64,000 bases of DNA from Doryteuthis pealeii. Lineage: Eukaryota > Mollusca > Cephalopoda > Myopsida > Loliginidae. A program made the translations under genes and the position numbers. The notes beneath the pieces were generated by a model, which saw only the letters and a program-made list of their open reading frames with translations, was not told the DNA's origin and did not search any database. The stretch is taken from NCBI GenBank assembly GCA_023376005.1, contig CM042145.1, positions 56,610,980 through 56,674,979 on the forward strand, in the 5' to 3' direction. Below, piece by piece: positions 41,591 to 52,066 of this stretch (the stretch's first letter is position 1; each line of letters starts with the position of its first letter).

Positions 41591-41844
41591 TTAAAAACAT
41601 TGACTTAACTGTATATTTCTATGCCATCCTGACTGTATGATTGAAACTTTCATAATATCCTGGGTATAACAATCTATATATGGTGATAAGGCACCAGTTC
41701 TGAATCTGTGAGGAGTATGGATATCACAAAATGTTTTGCAAATCATTACTTATCATTCACAATCCTCACCAGAGGTTTCATTTTCCCCTTAGTTTTATGC
41801 ATTTTCTCAACCCCTCCACCAATAGCAGATTAATTTTACAGCTG

Positions 41845-41925
41845 GTTTGAATTTAGAGTTTTCTTATTCTTCTAGACTGGTTACCTAACCAAGGCTAAAG
41901 AACCCTACTATTTTTTTCTGTGATA
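41845..41925 (-). repeat. S2 SINE fragment
   Basis: TTTGAATTTAGAGTTTTCTT and ACTGGTTACCTAACCAAGGC. Confidence 0.65.
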
Positions 41926-42009
41926 AGAAATTGGACAAACAAATAAATTCTGTATGCTGTGGTAAATGCCTGATATTGGTTGCATTCAATCTGAGATTTA
42001 TGTTATCAC

Positions 42010-42261
42010 TAGAAGCAGCTAACCAGCATTGCCTGGGTAGACGGTGGGATATCAGATCCATTGATTGTTTTGGTCTTCCAGAATTGATTTGTTTATGTTT
42101 GAAACACAAATGCTACCAATGAATTTCCCCTTCTCTGAATATAGATAACATCTTCATTATTTTTGCACAAAAAGGAATATATATATATATATATATATAT
42201 TTACTTTGTCATTGTTTTATTTTCATAGTTTCCTCTGCACATACTTACATACATACCAACT
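42010..42261 (-). mobile_element. H2 Helentron-like element, tandem copy 1
   Basis: Plus strand starts CACTAGAAGCAGCTAACCAG and a degraded hairpin; includes a (TA)n run at 42178-42201. Its 5' terminus is missing where copy 2 begins. Confidence 0.65.
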
Positions 42262-42755
42262 GTACTAGAAGTGGCTACCCAGCGTCACCTGGGTAAAGGG
42301 TGGATTTTTTGAAAGTTAATCTCACAGATCTATTATTACTTATCGAGAGTTGGATCCTTGGTGGATGCCCCATCAAAATCCCCATGTAATAATATAGTAA
42401 GAAATTGTTATTCAATAATTTACAATTTTAAAAAAATATGATATAAATGAGGTGATTAATTTAATCATATTTCAAAGCAAAAAAAAAAAAAAAACGTACC
42501 AAAAGAAAAAAAAAAAGAAAGAAAAAAAAAGTAAATAACGCACTAATGACTTTCCCTTCTGTAACTATATGAATTTGAATTTTTAAATATATTCCCAGAT
42601 ATAAATAAAATCTTCATCATTTTTGCACAAAAAGCAAGCTCTGGTTATAGTGAATGTACATATATATTTACTTTGTTGTTAATTGTTTTATTTTTGTAGT
42701 TTCCTCCGGACATATACATATATACACAACTGCCGTTTACATATGTATAGATAAA
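42262..42755 (-). mobile_element. H2 Helentron-like element, tandem copy 2
   Basis: Plus strand ACTAGAAGTGGCTACCCAGC with an intact TACCCAG/CTGGGTA hairpin; ends TTACATATGTATAGATA, the reverse of the TCTATA terminus. An A-rich expansion lies near 42480-42530. Confidence 0.7.
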
Positions 42756-42759
42756 TAAA

Positions 42760-43230
42760 TACAAACAGTATATGGAGTATTGATAGCAGAATTATATACC
42801 TAAATCTAAAAAAGAATAAAAAGAAAAAAAAATCAATATCATTTCACCATCAAAGTATTTTTTATCACTGCATTAATGTCATTGTGAACTCTTTGCATTG
42901 GTATTTTCTTTTACACCCTTCAATATTTGAGATTTGCTTTGAAACTTAACCTGAAATGTTCACTCACTGATGTTTCAAATTAGAACATTTCCAATAGATG
43001 CAGAATCACACTGTTATTTTATTGTTCTTTCTGATCTTTTATGTACAGAAATCTTTTAATGTTTTCACTTTGATCTTTTCTTCTTCTTTCTTTATGTAAG
43101 TCAATTGCATAATAACTTTATGATGCGTTTTCTATGTTAAATACATTTCTATAAACCTTATGGATTGAAAAGAGGGTTCAGTACAAGATTGCTGGAAGGT
43201 TACAGACATGACAGACCCCCAGAACACTTC
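42760..43230. other. AT-rich spacer, nothing recognised
   Basis: No family match. Confidence 0.4.
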
Positions 43231-43231
43231 C

Positions 43232-43710
43232 CCCTGTTCATGGCAAGCCCCAATCCTTTTTTATCATATGGGTGGTAGAAGGCAGTGGATGAGGCTCTTC
43301 ATGTCCTGAGAATGACATTAAACTCTGATGGTGAGGTTCCAGTTCTGCAGGTTTGTGGGAGTGTGGAGCACCCCCTTCGTCACCATTGCTCCCAGGTCCA
43401 CTCTGACCAGAGTGGTAGTACCTGTTAGGGTCCTATCTATGGGTTGAATAGAAAAAAAATTGTTTAAAAAATACTTTCTACCAAACTATCGCTTATAACA
43501 AACTTTAACTTTACCCTATAAACTTCTCCCTTAAACTAATTTCCAATCCACTTAGCAACAAACAACTGCAAACAACCGACTGTCAAGATAAAAAAAATAT
43601 CCTTGAAAAAAAGACATAACAATAAATTTGACCATCCCTCACAACCTACTGCTTGGTATAAAATAACCCTGGATTGGTTAAGATGCCGTTAAAATCAATC
43701 AATCAATTTC
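43232..43710 (+). repeat. THR retroposon, 5'-truncated
   Basis: GGCAAGCCCCAATCCTTTTT through GTACCTGTTAGGGTCCTATC and an unusually diverged linker to the tail (ATAACCCTGGATTGGTTAAG, then ATCAATCAATCAAT). Confidence 0.8.
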
Positions 43711-43793
43711 TTCTGTTCAGGTTTTCGTTTTGAGATTTATTTTGTTTTAATTTTTGTCACTTCTTTCTTATTGTACATTAATTGCATAATTAG

Positions 43794-43964
43794 CAGGACC
43801 TGTGGATATACCTCAGTATAATGATTTAATTATTACAACCTTTGATATGTTTACTTAAGAGCTATTGTAAATAGTTCAATATATAAAATGTATAATATTC
43901 ATTAACTCTTTCTCACTCTTTTTTTTCTTTTTCTTTTCATCTTTAAATTACATTTGAAACAGAT
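43794..43964 (-). mobile_element. H1 Helentron-like element, 3' part, interrupted
   Basis: TAGCAGGACCTGTGGATATA to TTTGAAACAGAT, where a LTR-like insertion begins. Continues at 44306-44632. Confidence 0.8.
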
Positions 43965-44305
43965 CTAATTAGTTAACGAAATTTACTTCTGCTTCTACCA
44001 AAGACACCGTAACACCTGCGAAGATCTTAAACAAAATAAGTTCGTCCTCTTTTGCCCCCTCGCCACTGTTCTTTTATACTCGGTCTGGCCGAGACGTCAC
44101 AACTCTCGTCTCGCCAGCTATGAGACTTGCCACTATAAATTCCCACCTCAAGGACACTCACGATTTTTACCTCCACAACTAGTCGGACTCGTCACATGTT
44201 TTTCTTCCGCCCACACGTGCAACATGCCACCCGCTGTCTCTTCAATCGACAGACCGTTGTTGGCTCATCACAGGTTCGTGAATTTTGCCACTCACTCTCG
44301 CTACA
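43965..44305 (-). mobile_element. solo-LTR-like insertion, 341 bp
   Basis: Flanked by a 5-bp duplication CAGAT (43960-43964 and 44306-44310) within H1. On the minus strand it starts TGTAGCGAG, contains a strong TATA box (GAGTATAAAAG, 44071-44081) and is clearly more GC- and CpG-rich than its surroundings. The other end (CTAATTAG) is not the usual CA, so LTR identity is probable, not certain. Confidence 0.6.
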
Positions 44306-44632
44306 CAGATTAGCATTATTACTTCTGTGCACTCAACCCATCTCTCAATCTTTCTCCTACTCTCTTTCTTTCTTTCTTATATTTTTTCTGTATAGCATTC
44401 CCTTTTCTTCCCTTTTTTTCTTTACAATAAAAACAAAATGGTCCATTATTTAGCTGAGGTGACAACACTCATAAAAAAATAAGAATTCAGCAGATAAACA
44501 GCATCAGATAATCAGGATTTACATGTTTGCATTTCATCTTGGATGATTTGGACAGTCTCATTTTTAACTAGAGGGTGTTACAAATGTTCCTACCATTAAG
44601 GATCACAAATATTAAAAATATAGATTATTGAT
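44306..44632 (-). mobile_element. H1 Helentron-like element, 5' part
   Basis: AGATTAGCATTATTACTTCT, AATGGTCCATTATTTAGCTG, TTGGATGATTTGGACAGTCT and an ATATTAAAAATATAGATT terminus. Confidence 0.8.
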
Positions 44633-44639
44633 ATTGATT

Positions 44640-45340
44640 TTTCAATATCTATTTTGTAGTGAAAATTAGTCCCGCAGATTATACAGTTATATATATATAT
44701 ATATATATACACTATATACCATAATTATACATTATACAGTGAACATTTTCAATCAAATTTCAGCTAGTAAATATCATAGTTTAAAGATACTTTTATTATA
44801 TCTTTGGAAATATTACATTTCTTTCTTTGGAAATTTCAATATCTTAAAATGATCTTGGAAAAAAAAGAAATTGCCCTTCGGAAATGTGGATCCTTCGACC
44901 TGATCAATTCCCCCAATTTGATGTGTCTGTTTCTTTTGCATATTGGTAAATTCCTTTTTTCTTGTTCTGCTAATGCATCCTTTTCTTCTGTCTGTGGAAA
45001 AGAAATTTTCTAAAATCTATAGAAATGTTTCAATGTTGTTTTTTTTTTTTCTTGCTTCCCACAAATCAATTTAACTTTTGTGTTGATTATTAGAAAATGT
45101 CTTCTTTTTTTTTCATTTTCATGCAGGAAGATCAATGTTTTCAGACAAAATTAAATGAAATTGTCTCGGGTTTTGCATATTTACATTTTTAGATTGTCTA
45201 TGAATAACTGTTTTTATTTATTCAATTTTTTTTTCTAAGATTCTGCTGTTAAAAGAAAAAAAAGAAAAAATAACCATAGAAATCTTAATGTATATATATT
45301 TTACTTATTTACTCAAATTGACCTATATCTTCTGTCTTAT
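44640..45340. other. AT-rich spacer, nothing recognised
   Basis: A TA run lies at 44691-44710. An open frame of 69 codons (44804-45013) has no motif. Confidence 0.4.
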
Positions 45341-45342
45341 TT

Positions 45343-45645
45343 TATTTGTTTGTTTTGTTTTATGGCATATCAACCTCGGTGGGTTATTTAATGCCAACTA
45401 AATTTTGAAATAAATTCATTCTTTATGGATATTCAATTTTTTTTTATAAACACATTTTACTATTTATCCCACAGATGAGACCCTAGCAGGTACTACCACT
45501 CCGGGTCAGAGTGGACCAGGGAGCAATGGTGATGAAAAGGTATTCCACATTACCCAGACCTCCAGAACTGGAACCTCACCATCTGATAGAGTTTAACGTC
45601 ATTCCCAGGACATGATGACCCTCAGTCACTGCTTTCTAGCATCTG
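45343..45645 (-). repeat. THR retroposon, 5'-truncated
   Basis: Tail TTTGTTTGTTTTGTTTTATG, hairpin, core GGTACTACCACTCCGGGTCA, ending near CACTGCTTTCTAGCATCTG. Confidence 0.85.
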
Positions 45646-45779
45646 AAATATCTAACATTCTGAAAGCATCACAGGATTTCCTAAACATCAACTCTGAAGG
45701 ACTTTAACAACAGTTTAACTTTGCAGCAAGGTAAGACAACCCCCCCTGCCTAATGGAATCATCTGTGTTTTTTTTTAAA

Positions 45780-45876
45780 TTGAGTACCCATGAAGAATGA
45801 ATAAAACAATGTCTTCAGCAGAAAATAACCCAACAAGGGTTGACATGCTATAAAATCCAACCAACCAACCTATTTT
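45780..45876 (+). repeat. THR retroposon, 3' tail
   Basis: GAGTACCCATGAAGAATGAA, hairpin AACCCAACAAGGGTTGACAT, then CCAACCAACCAACC. Lies in opposite orientation to the THR copy just left of it. Confidence 0.85.
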
Positions 45877-45943
45877 TCTTTCACAGTAACCTTCTCTTAA
45901 TTGGACTTCCTTTACAACAAACTAAAAAGCTCCAACCATCTCT

Positions 45944-46005
45944 TGTCTCAAATTGAGTATTGGTTTTTCTTCTTCTAGATTGGTTGCCAAATAAGGCTTG
46001 AGGTT
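45944..46005 (-). repeat. S2 SINE fragment
   Basis: TTCTTCTAGATTGGTTGCCA. Confidence 0.5.
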
Positions 46006-46009
46006 CTAG

Positions 46010-47170
46010 ATAAAGATGAATTTATTCCTTCCTCAAAGCCATTACTTACCAAGGGAATATAAAGCTTCTCACTGATTCCATTTTTTGTGCCAATAAATAA
46101 GAAAAGAACAAAATGAACAAACAAAATGGCAAAGTCCCAAATGCCAATGTACTGAGCTTTTAAGGTTTATATACAGAACCAGGAAGTTGAAGCATGTGGT
46201 GTAATGGTAATCCTTGTAGGAAATGGACTTGTCAATCAGAGTTCAAATCTGGGAAGAAGCTGTTTGAATTATTGAATAAAAAAAAAAAATTTACTTTTTT
46301 CTAAAATTTTCAAAATTGAACAAGATTTTGCTATTTAGAAGAGCATTTCCAAACTGTTAATAATCCTTAAAGGTCCCTGCAACCTTGGGAAATTTCTGGA
46401 TCCCTCTGGCTGCCAGTCCTTATAGGTCCCTGAAACATTTGGAAATTGACAAACAAAAAAAGCCCCAGATTTTCTGTTTGATCAACTACTTATGGGCAGT
46501 ACTTTCTTTATGGTAATGCAATTTTCTCCTTCATTCCAAAGGATTAAATGACTTTTTACAGAGAAACAGCTTACTAGCAATCGAAAAAGCTCCTCCTTCC
46601 ACTTTCTCCATCGTTAAATGTGATAGATTTCTTCCAAGATCTTCAATGATACACTCTCCGAAGCATTAATATGTAAATGAAATCTAAATTCTTCACTCTA
46701 TACAAATTCTGCAGAATCACTCTGGATCAAACTTTCCATATTCTGACAAGAATCTGATGTTTATCTCAGACAGGAATGGCTTCGTTTTTTTAAAGAGAAA
46801 AAATATCATCTACAGAAAAGACGTTGAATTAAATAACTTCCTGCTTGTTATTCTTCAAAATGAATCCTTTTTTCTGAGGTCTTGAATTCGGCTGATATTT
46901 TTTTTTGCTTTTTATTCAGTCTTTTGAGAAGTGAAAATTTAAACAAGTGGTCATCTCTACATGATGAGGTTTTGAGATTTCCTCAGCCTTTCATTAATGA
47001 CAACATCAATTGTTGTTTCAAAACAGTGAATTATTCTCTTAATAAATGACACATAACACAGGAATCTTCTTGTAAATTTCAGAATAGCTACAATTAAATT
47101 GCCAAAGACCAGCTTTGTGGTTTCTGACAGCAACCTCTGCATAATATAGATACATCATCTAGCAATTCTG
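46010..47170. other. spacer with an S2 head fragment
   Basis: 46190-46275 is an S2 head on the plus strand (GTGGTGTAATGGTAATCCTT, then GAGTTCAAATC). 46370-46510 (GGTCCCTGCAA and GGGCAGTACTTTC) weakly resembles 13505-13600. No gene is supported. Confidence 0.4.
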
Positions 47171-47174
47171 GTTC

Positions 47175-47175
<1 letters not shown>

Positions 47176-47210
<35 letters not shown>

Positions 47211-47212
47211 AA
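47176..47212. repeat. (TA)n microsatellite
   Basis: TA run. Confidence 0.95.
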
Positions 47213-47389
47213 GATAAAAGTATCCAACTGACTGGTATGTAGAGGATAATTCTATTTGGTATCATCAATATCTCCTGTACATCCTCAATGTATGCGCATG
47301 TTGATGCAAACTTATATATTCATACAAGGATTTTTACAAATCCCTAATGTATTATAACTAATGAATTAATTATATACAGAACAATATTT

Positions 47390-47554
47390 GAACTTTCAAA
47401 GGAAAAACTTAAATCTTCATTTGGCTATAAAAGATTTATTTTGACCAGAACTCAATATGAGCCTATCTGATGAGACTAGGCTCATATTGAGTTATGGTTG
47501 AAATAAATTTATGATAGCTAAATGATGGTTTGTTAAGTTTTTCTTTCTTTAAAA

Positions 47555-47560
<6 letters not shown>
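47390..47560. mobile_element. FB foldback element 3, same family as 13211-13310
   Basis: Arms of about 75 bp (TTTCAAAGGAAAAACTTAAA, GACCAGAACTCAATATGAGC, and their inverted copies). Plus strand keeps CTGATGA and GAAA, but the third base of the cleavage triplet is G (AUG) and stem I is reduced; the other arm has AAAA for GAAA. By sequence both ribozyme copies should be inactive. Confidence 0.7.

Positions 47561-47587
<27 letters not shown>
47557..47587. repeat. (TA)n microsatellite between two foldbacks
   Basis: TA run. Confidence 0.95.
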
Positions 47588-47591
<4 letters not shown>

Positions 47592-47602
47592 GATGAATGA
47601 AT

Positions 47603-47805
47603 AGACAAATAAAAGGTTTAGCTTTTATTCATTTACTTGGGAACAATATTATGACCAATGGTTTCCTGCTAAAGCATTCGTCAGGTAAACAAAATAGTTT
47701 TTTTTTAAAACTATTTTGTTTACCTGACGAATGCTTTAGCAGGAAACCATTGGTCATAATATTGTTCCCAAGTAAATGAATAAAAGCTAAACCTTTTATT
47801 TGTCT
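47603..47805. mobile_element. FB foldback element 4: perfect 99-nt inverted repeat
   Basis: 47603-47701 and 47707-47805 are exact reverse complements (99/99 by eye) around a 5-nt T loop. Each strand has, in order, CTGACGA, a TGC/GCA stem, GAAA, a CC-AUU-GG stem III and GUC, the preferred hammerhead triplet; the pair next to A9 is an A-G mismatch and stem I is weak. Partial symmetry continues outward into GATGAAT. No coding capacity. Confidence 0.8.
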
Positions 47806-47819
47806 AGTAATTCATCTAT

Positions 47820-48148
47820 CAACGCTCTATCACAGATATTGAGCACTCTTCTAATAACACTGCACATTGGATTACAACTACTTTTTCTAGTATACTAGTG
47901 CCAACCATACACACTAATATGTAATTTTTTTTTTTTCGTTTTTGTCTTTTTTTTTTTTAGTTGTAAGGGTTTTGCATATGCTTCGTATATTTGTTGTCTG
48001 GTTATAAAAAAAATAAAAATACTGTTTGGTTTTTTAAGCATGCATAAATGGTAAATGTAAGTATTCAAATAAACTAATATTTAAGAAGTACAGTTGACTT
48101 ACTTGTTATATTCGAATTAATAATCTGGATGATACTGGACTCAGGATA
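47820..48148. other. spacer with J fragment
   Basis: 47825-47860 (CGCTCTATCACAGATATTGA, GCACTC) matches one end of J. The rest is AT-rich. Confidence 0.45.
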
Positions 48149-48151
48149 TAT

Positions 48152-48195
<44 letters not shown>

Positions 48196-48196
48196 T
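48149..48196. repeat. (CA)n(TA)n microsatellite
   Basis: ACACACA then TA run. Confidence 0.95.
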
Positions 48197-48533
48197 AATT
48201 TTTGTTTGCTTGATATAAACTTTTTTGAAGTTAGTGGATTTTTATTGGCAGATGGTTTGTATGTTGAAAATTATTTACTAAGGAGGACTACAAAGTGTTT
48301 TTTTAATATGTAACATTACACTAATACCTAAAGCCATTCAAACTCAACATACCAAAGATATAAAAATTCAATTTACTCATAACTAGTCACAATTTAAGAA
48401 TTATCCATATTACTGAGTCAAAAATAATTTACATGATTATATAATGATTAAGTCAACAATATTTCTTAATTTGAACACTTACATTCACCATTTTTTATGC
48501 TTAAAAAAAACAACAGTATTTATGTATATATTA

Positions 48534-49066
48534 TACACACCAATCCCTCCACATGAGTAGGATGTGCCACAAGGTCAATTTCTTAAGTGGAATTTACTCA
48601 AATACCAACAAAAAAAAATAGACCCAGTCAATACCCTGTATATTTAAAATTAATAACCTTTGTTCTTCTTTAAAGAATTACTACTATCTTAAAATATTTT
48701 AAACCTATTTAAACCTGAAAAACTAGGAAATACTAGAATAGGCTCAATCCTCATAAGTGATCATCCTCCACACATTGATCATTTGTTGTGTCTTTTGTAA
48801 AAAAAAATGTGTGAAAATAAACATCTTTCTTTCTTTAACAAGTTTGGATTCAGAGTTTACCATCTTCTAGACTGGTTGCCTAGCCAAGGTTAAAGAGCCC
48901 AGTCTGTCCAACTATTTACCCATAGCTGAAAAAAGAATAGTTGGATGCATACCTTTCCCAAGAGTATTAGCACTATTTGAAATGCAAACAGCCTTGTCCA
49001 GGATTTGAACTTTGGTTACCGAGCCCATTTCCTATAACAATAACCATTACATGATGTAACTCCATT
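48534..49066 (-). repeat. S2 SINE interrupted by a 240-bp insertion
   Basis: S2 3' end at 48534-48596 (CTCCACATGAGTAGGATGTG) and the rest at 48836-49066 (GTTTGGATTCAGAGTTTACC to the head). The intervening AT-rich segment is not a family I recognise. Confidence 0.75.
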
Positions 49067-49069
49067 GCA

Positions 49070-49900
49070 TTTGTAAGTACCAATAATCTAATTGACCGAG
49101 ACGGTCAGCGGGAGAGAGAGAGGGGGTAGCAGAGATGGTTGGATCTCATGAGGTTGACAATGGTAAGTGAACCGACACATGTCAGCTGAACCAATTTTGT
49201 TAGGCTCCTGAGTGTACCTGTAATTTTTTATGCATATTGTATTACCCACACATTTTCTTTATCTGTCTATGTCTTTTGGAATTACATCACACAACTTAAA
49301 TGCCTATCCCCAGGGCTGGTGCTAAGCTCTCATAGGCCAACCCTAAATCTATAATACGAGAGCCTTCACTCTACTACATGTCAATTTTCATAAAGTAGTA
49401 AGTATTAACTGACACTGTGTCAGTTGAACACAAGGATGTTTTAAAAATTGTGTGAGTCCCTTCAGCATTCCTTTTGTGAGGTACCTCAGGCATTGGGTAA
49501 TAAACCCAGCACTGCCTCTTTTAGACGAGGGGGCAGGTGTGCCTGAGGAGATGACCACCCAGGGTTACACTGATATTAATATCTTACTGATCCAATGGCC
49601 TAAGCCACTGGACACTGTATTCCAAAAAAAACCCCCGGAATCAGTTAAGTATTTTCATGAAGTAGTATCTATAGAAAATATAGACAATTTGTCTTTCTGG
49701 GGTAATGCTTCCCATCCCCCTCTGACCAGGGGGTGGGTCAGGGTTTCTATGCACCCCCCCCCCGGTCTATACTTCCTGACATTTGTATTTTATTTCCTAT
49801 TTTGTGGTTTCAGTTTCAAGAGTTCTGGTTCAACCTTCTTGTCTGAATTTTTGAGATGAGGATTGATAATTTGGATTTTTCAGACAATTATCCTCATCAG
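49070..49900. other. spacer with an unassigned 135-codon open frame
   Basis: The frame 49452-49859 on the plus strand starts MSPFSIPFVRYL and ends in a hydrophobic stretch. I recognise no domain. It follows a GC-richer segment and may be an old element or an untested exon. I do not call it a gene. Confidence 0.25.
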
Positions 49901-49914
49901 TTGGAAATCTGGCA

Positions 49915-50215
49915 CAACGGATACAAGGGTTGAGTTAATACAGTTTTAAGTGACAATTATCTGTAGGCTGCAGGCTCAATCCTGGTCAAGGGCAATAATA
50001 ACATAGAATACTTAACATAGCTTAACACTTGTAGCCGATCATGGTTAATGGAATTAGAACAGTCAAAACCCAAAGATTGAATAGAGGGTTCAGTTTGAAG
50101 TTCGGTGAAGGTTCCCAATTTTGAAGAAGCACCTGAAAAAGGTTAGAGGGCATATCAGACAAAACGTTGTGTACATAACAATAAAGATGCGGACAATAGT
50201 GTGAAAAATCCAAAT
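49915..50215 (+). repeat. S3 SINE-like element
   Basis: GGCTGCAGGCTCAATCCTGG (B-box-like), AACACTTGTAGCCGATCATG, ATAACAATAAAGATGCGGAC tail. Collinear with 9045-9395. Confidence 0.65.
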
Positions 50216-50510
50216 AATACAAATTCTCCTTGTTAATTTCATTTCTCTGCCCATTCAATTTATAACAAAAGGAACAAGGTGTGTCTCTTTGCAAGGGAAG
50301 TAATTTTGAGGTGATAAAGTCAATTTATAATTAAGTTAATAATAAAACAAAAACATCATAAGATCACAATTTCATTACTTCATAGACAAAACTTATTTGA
50401 TGTGAATAATTTCTAATGATGTTGTTATTGATTATATTCAGATGAAAATACAACAGAAAAAAGTTTTTCATTATTTCTTAGGAGAGATACTTCAATTTGA
50501 CCAAAACTTT

Positions 50511-51068
50511 TACAGGGGTAACATCCTGCCAATGGGACCACCTGTTAGCCATGGGTGGCTACCTTTCATTCTTAAGGATGGAACTCTGGTGGATGAGCAA
50601 TCCATGACATGCAACACTCCACTTTGGCCCTTACTTAGGCTAGATGAGTGAGCGGAGAGGCCCCTTCCGATAAATTGCTGGTCATGTCAAGCCCTAGCAC
50701 CTATATGATTGTTCCAACCCTATGCCCTTATGGCAAACCCCAACCTTTTGTATCATATATGCACTAGAAGGTGGTGGCTGAGGATCTCCTGGGTATGATG
50801 TTAAACTATCTGATGGTGAAGTTCCAATTCTGGAGCTCTGGGGAATGTGGAGTACCTCTTCATCACCATTACTCCCAGGTCCCCTCTGACCTGGAGTGGT
50901 AGTACCCGAGTCCATCTATGGGTTAATCAGAAAAAAAATGAATTTGAAAAAAATGTGTTTGAGAAGAAATTGAGTTTTTTAAAATGTAGTATCCATCAAG
51001 AAGGAATAAAACAAAAAGTCTTTGGCATAAGATAACCCAATAAGGATTGACATGCTGTAAAATCCAAC
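50511..51068 (+). repeat. THR retroposon, near full length
   Basis: GGACCACCTGTTAGCCATGG through GCCCTAGCACCTATATGATT and the core to the hairpin (AACCCAATAAGGATTGACAT) and an AAAATCCAACC tail. Lacks only the first 70-90 bp. Confidence 0.85.
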
Positions 51069-52066
51069 CAAAAAACCTTGTTGCCAATAAAACTGAAAAC
51101 AACATAAATAACCTTTGATACCAAGTTTAGATAAATTGGTCTTTTTGCAAAAACATTCTAATACTTTTGCCAAAACAACACTTTTTACTTAGAAAAAAAA
51201 AAATATATATATAAATAAAAAAAAACTTCTCTTTTCCTTCTTTCTTTTCTAGCAAATACTTGAATCAATCTTCATTTTCCTTTTTTTTTTTTATTCATCC
51301 TTTATTTTTTTTTCTTAACCTTGGATTCTTCTTTCTTTTTGTTGTACAACCCTCAACTTTGTTCTCTTCTTTCTTCATCAAGGAGTTTGAAATGTTTCAC
51401 ACTGTGGTTGTTGTTCTTGTTTGAGTATAAAGGAGTGTGTAAATCTTGTGTGTCCAATGCATAATTGGGATATAATGACTTTTTTTTTCTTTTTGGATAT
51501 TCTAAATGCTGGTCTCCAGTTTCACAAAATGTGTTTGATTAACCAGAGTTTATTGTGGATTTTGTTATTCCAGTATCATTACCATTTTGTATGGAGGAAT
51601 TTTCAAGTCAGAATATGGAATCTTGAATTTTCCAATTTGTTCATATTAAAAAGAGAATTTTAGGTTTTTTGATTAATGGAAAATTTACCGGAATTAATAT
51701 TGAATGCTAAGTAGAGGATTTAATTATTTACTAAGCTTAGCTTAGATGTGGCACAAATCCAGAAGTATGGGGCACCCAGTGAGAATCAAATGTTTCTAAG
51801 CAGTTTTATTATTTTTTTTATGATAGGTCCTTTGATTTGACCAAAAACCTTGTTGCCAATAAATAAATGTCATTTGATTCCAAGTTTAGATAAATTGGGA
51901 TTTTTGCAAAAACATTCGGATACTTTTGCCAAAATACACATTTTTTTCATTGGAAAAAAAAAAAAAAAAAAAAAAGGATAAATAAAATAAATTCAAAAAA
52001 TATTTTCCTTCTTTCCTTTCTACTCTAGCAAATAATTGAATCAATCTTTGTTCTTCTTTTTTCATT
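51068..52066. repeat. two direct copies of a 230-bp segment
   Basis: 51068-51310 and 51838-52066 share CCTTGTTGCCAATAAA, CCAAGTTTAGATAAATTGG, TTGCAAAAACATTC and AGCAAATAMTTGAATCAATC. This looks like an old local duplication. Confidence 0.7.
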
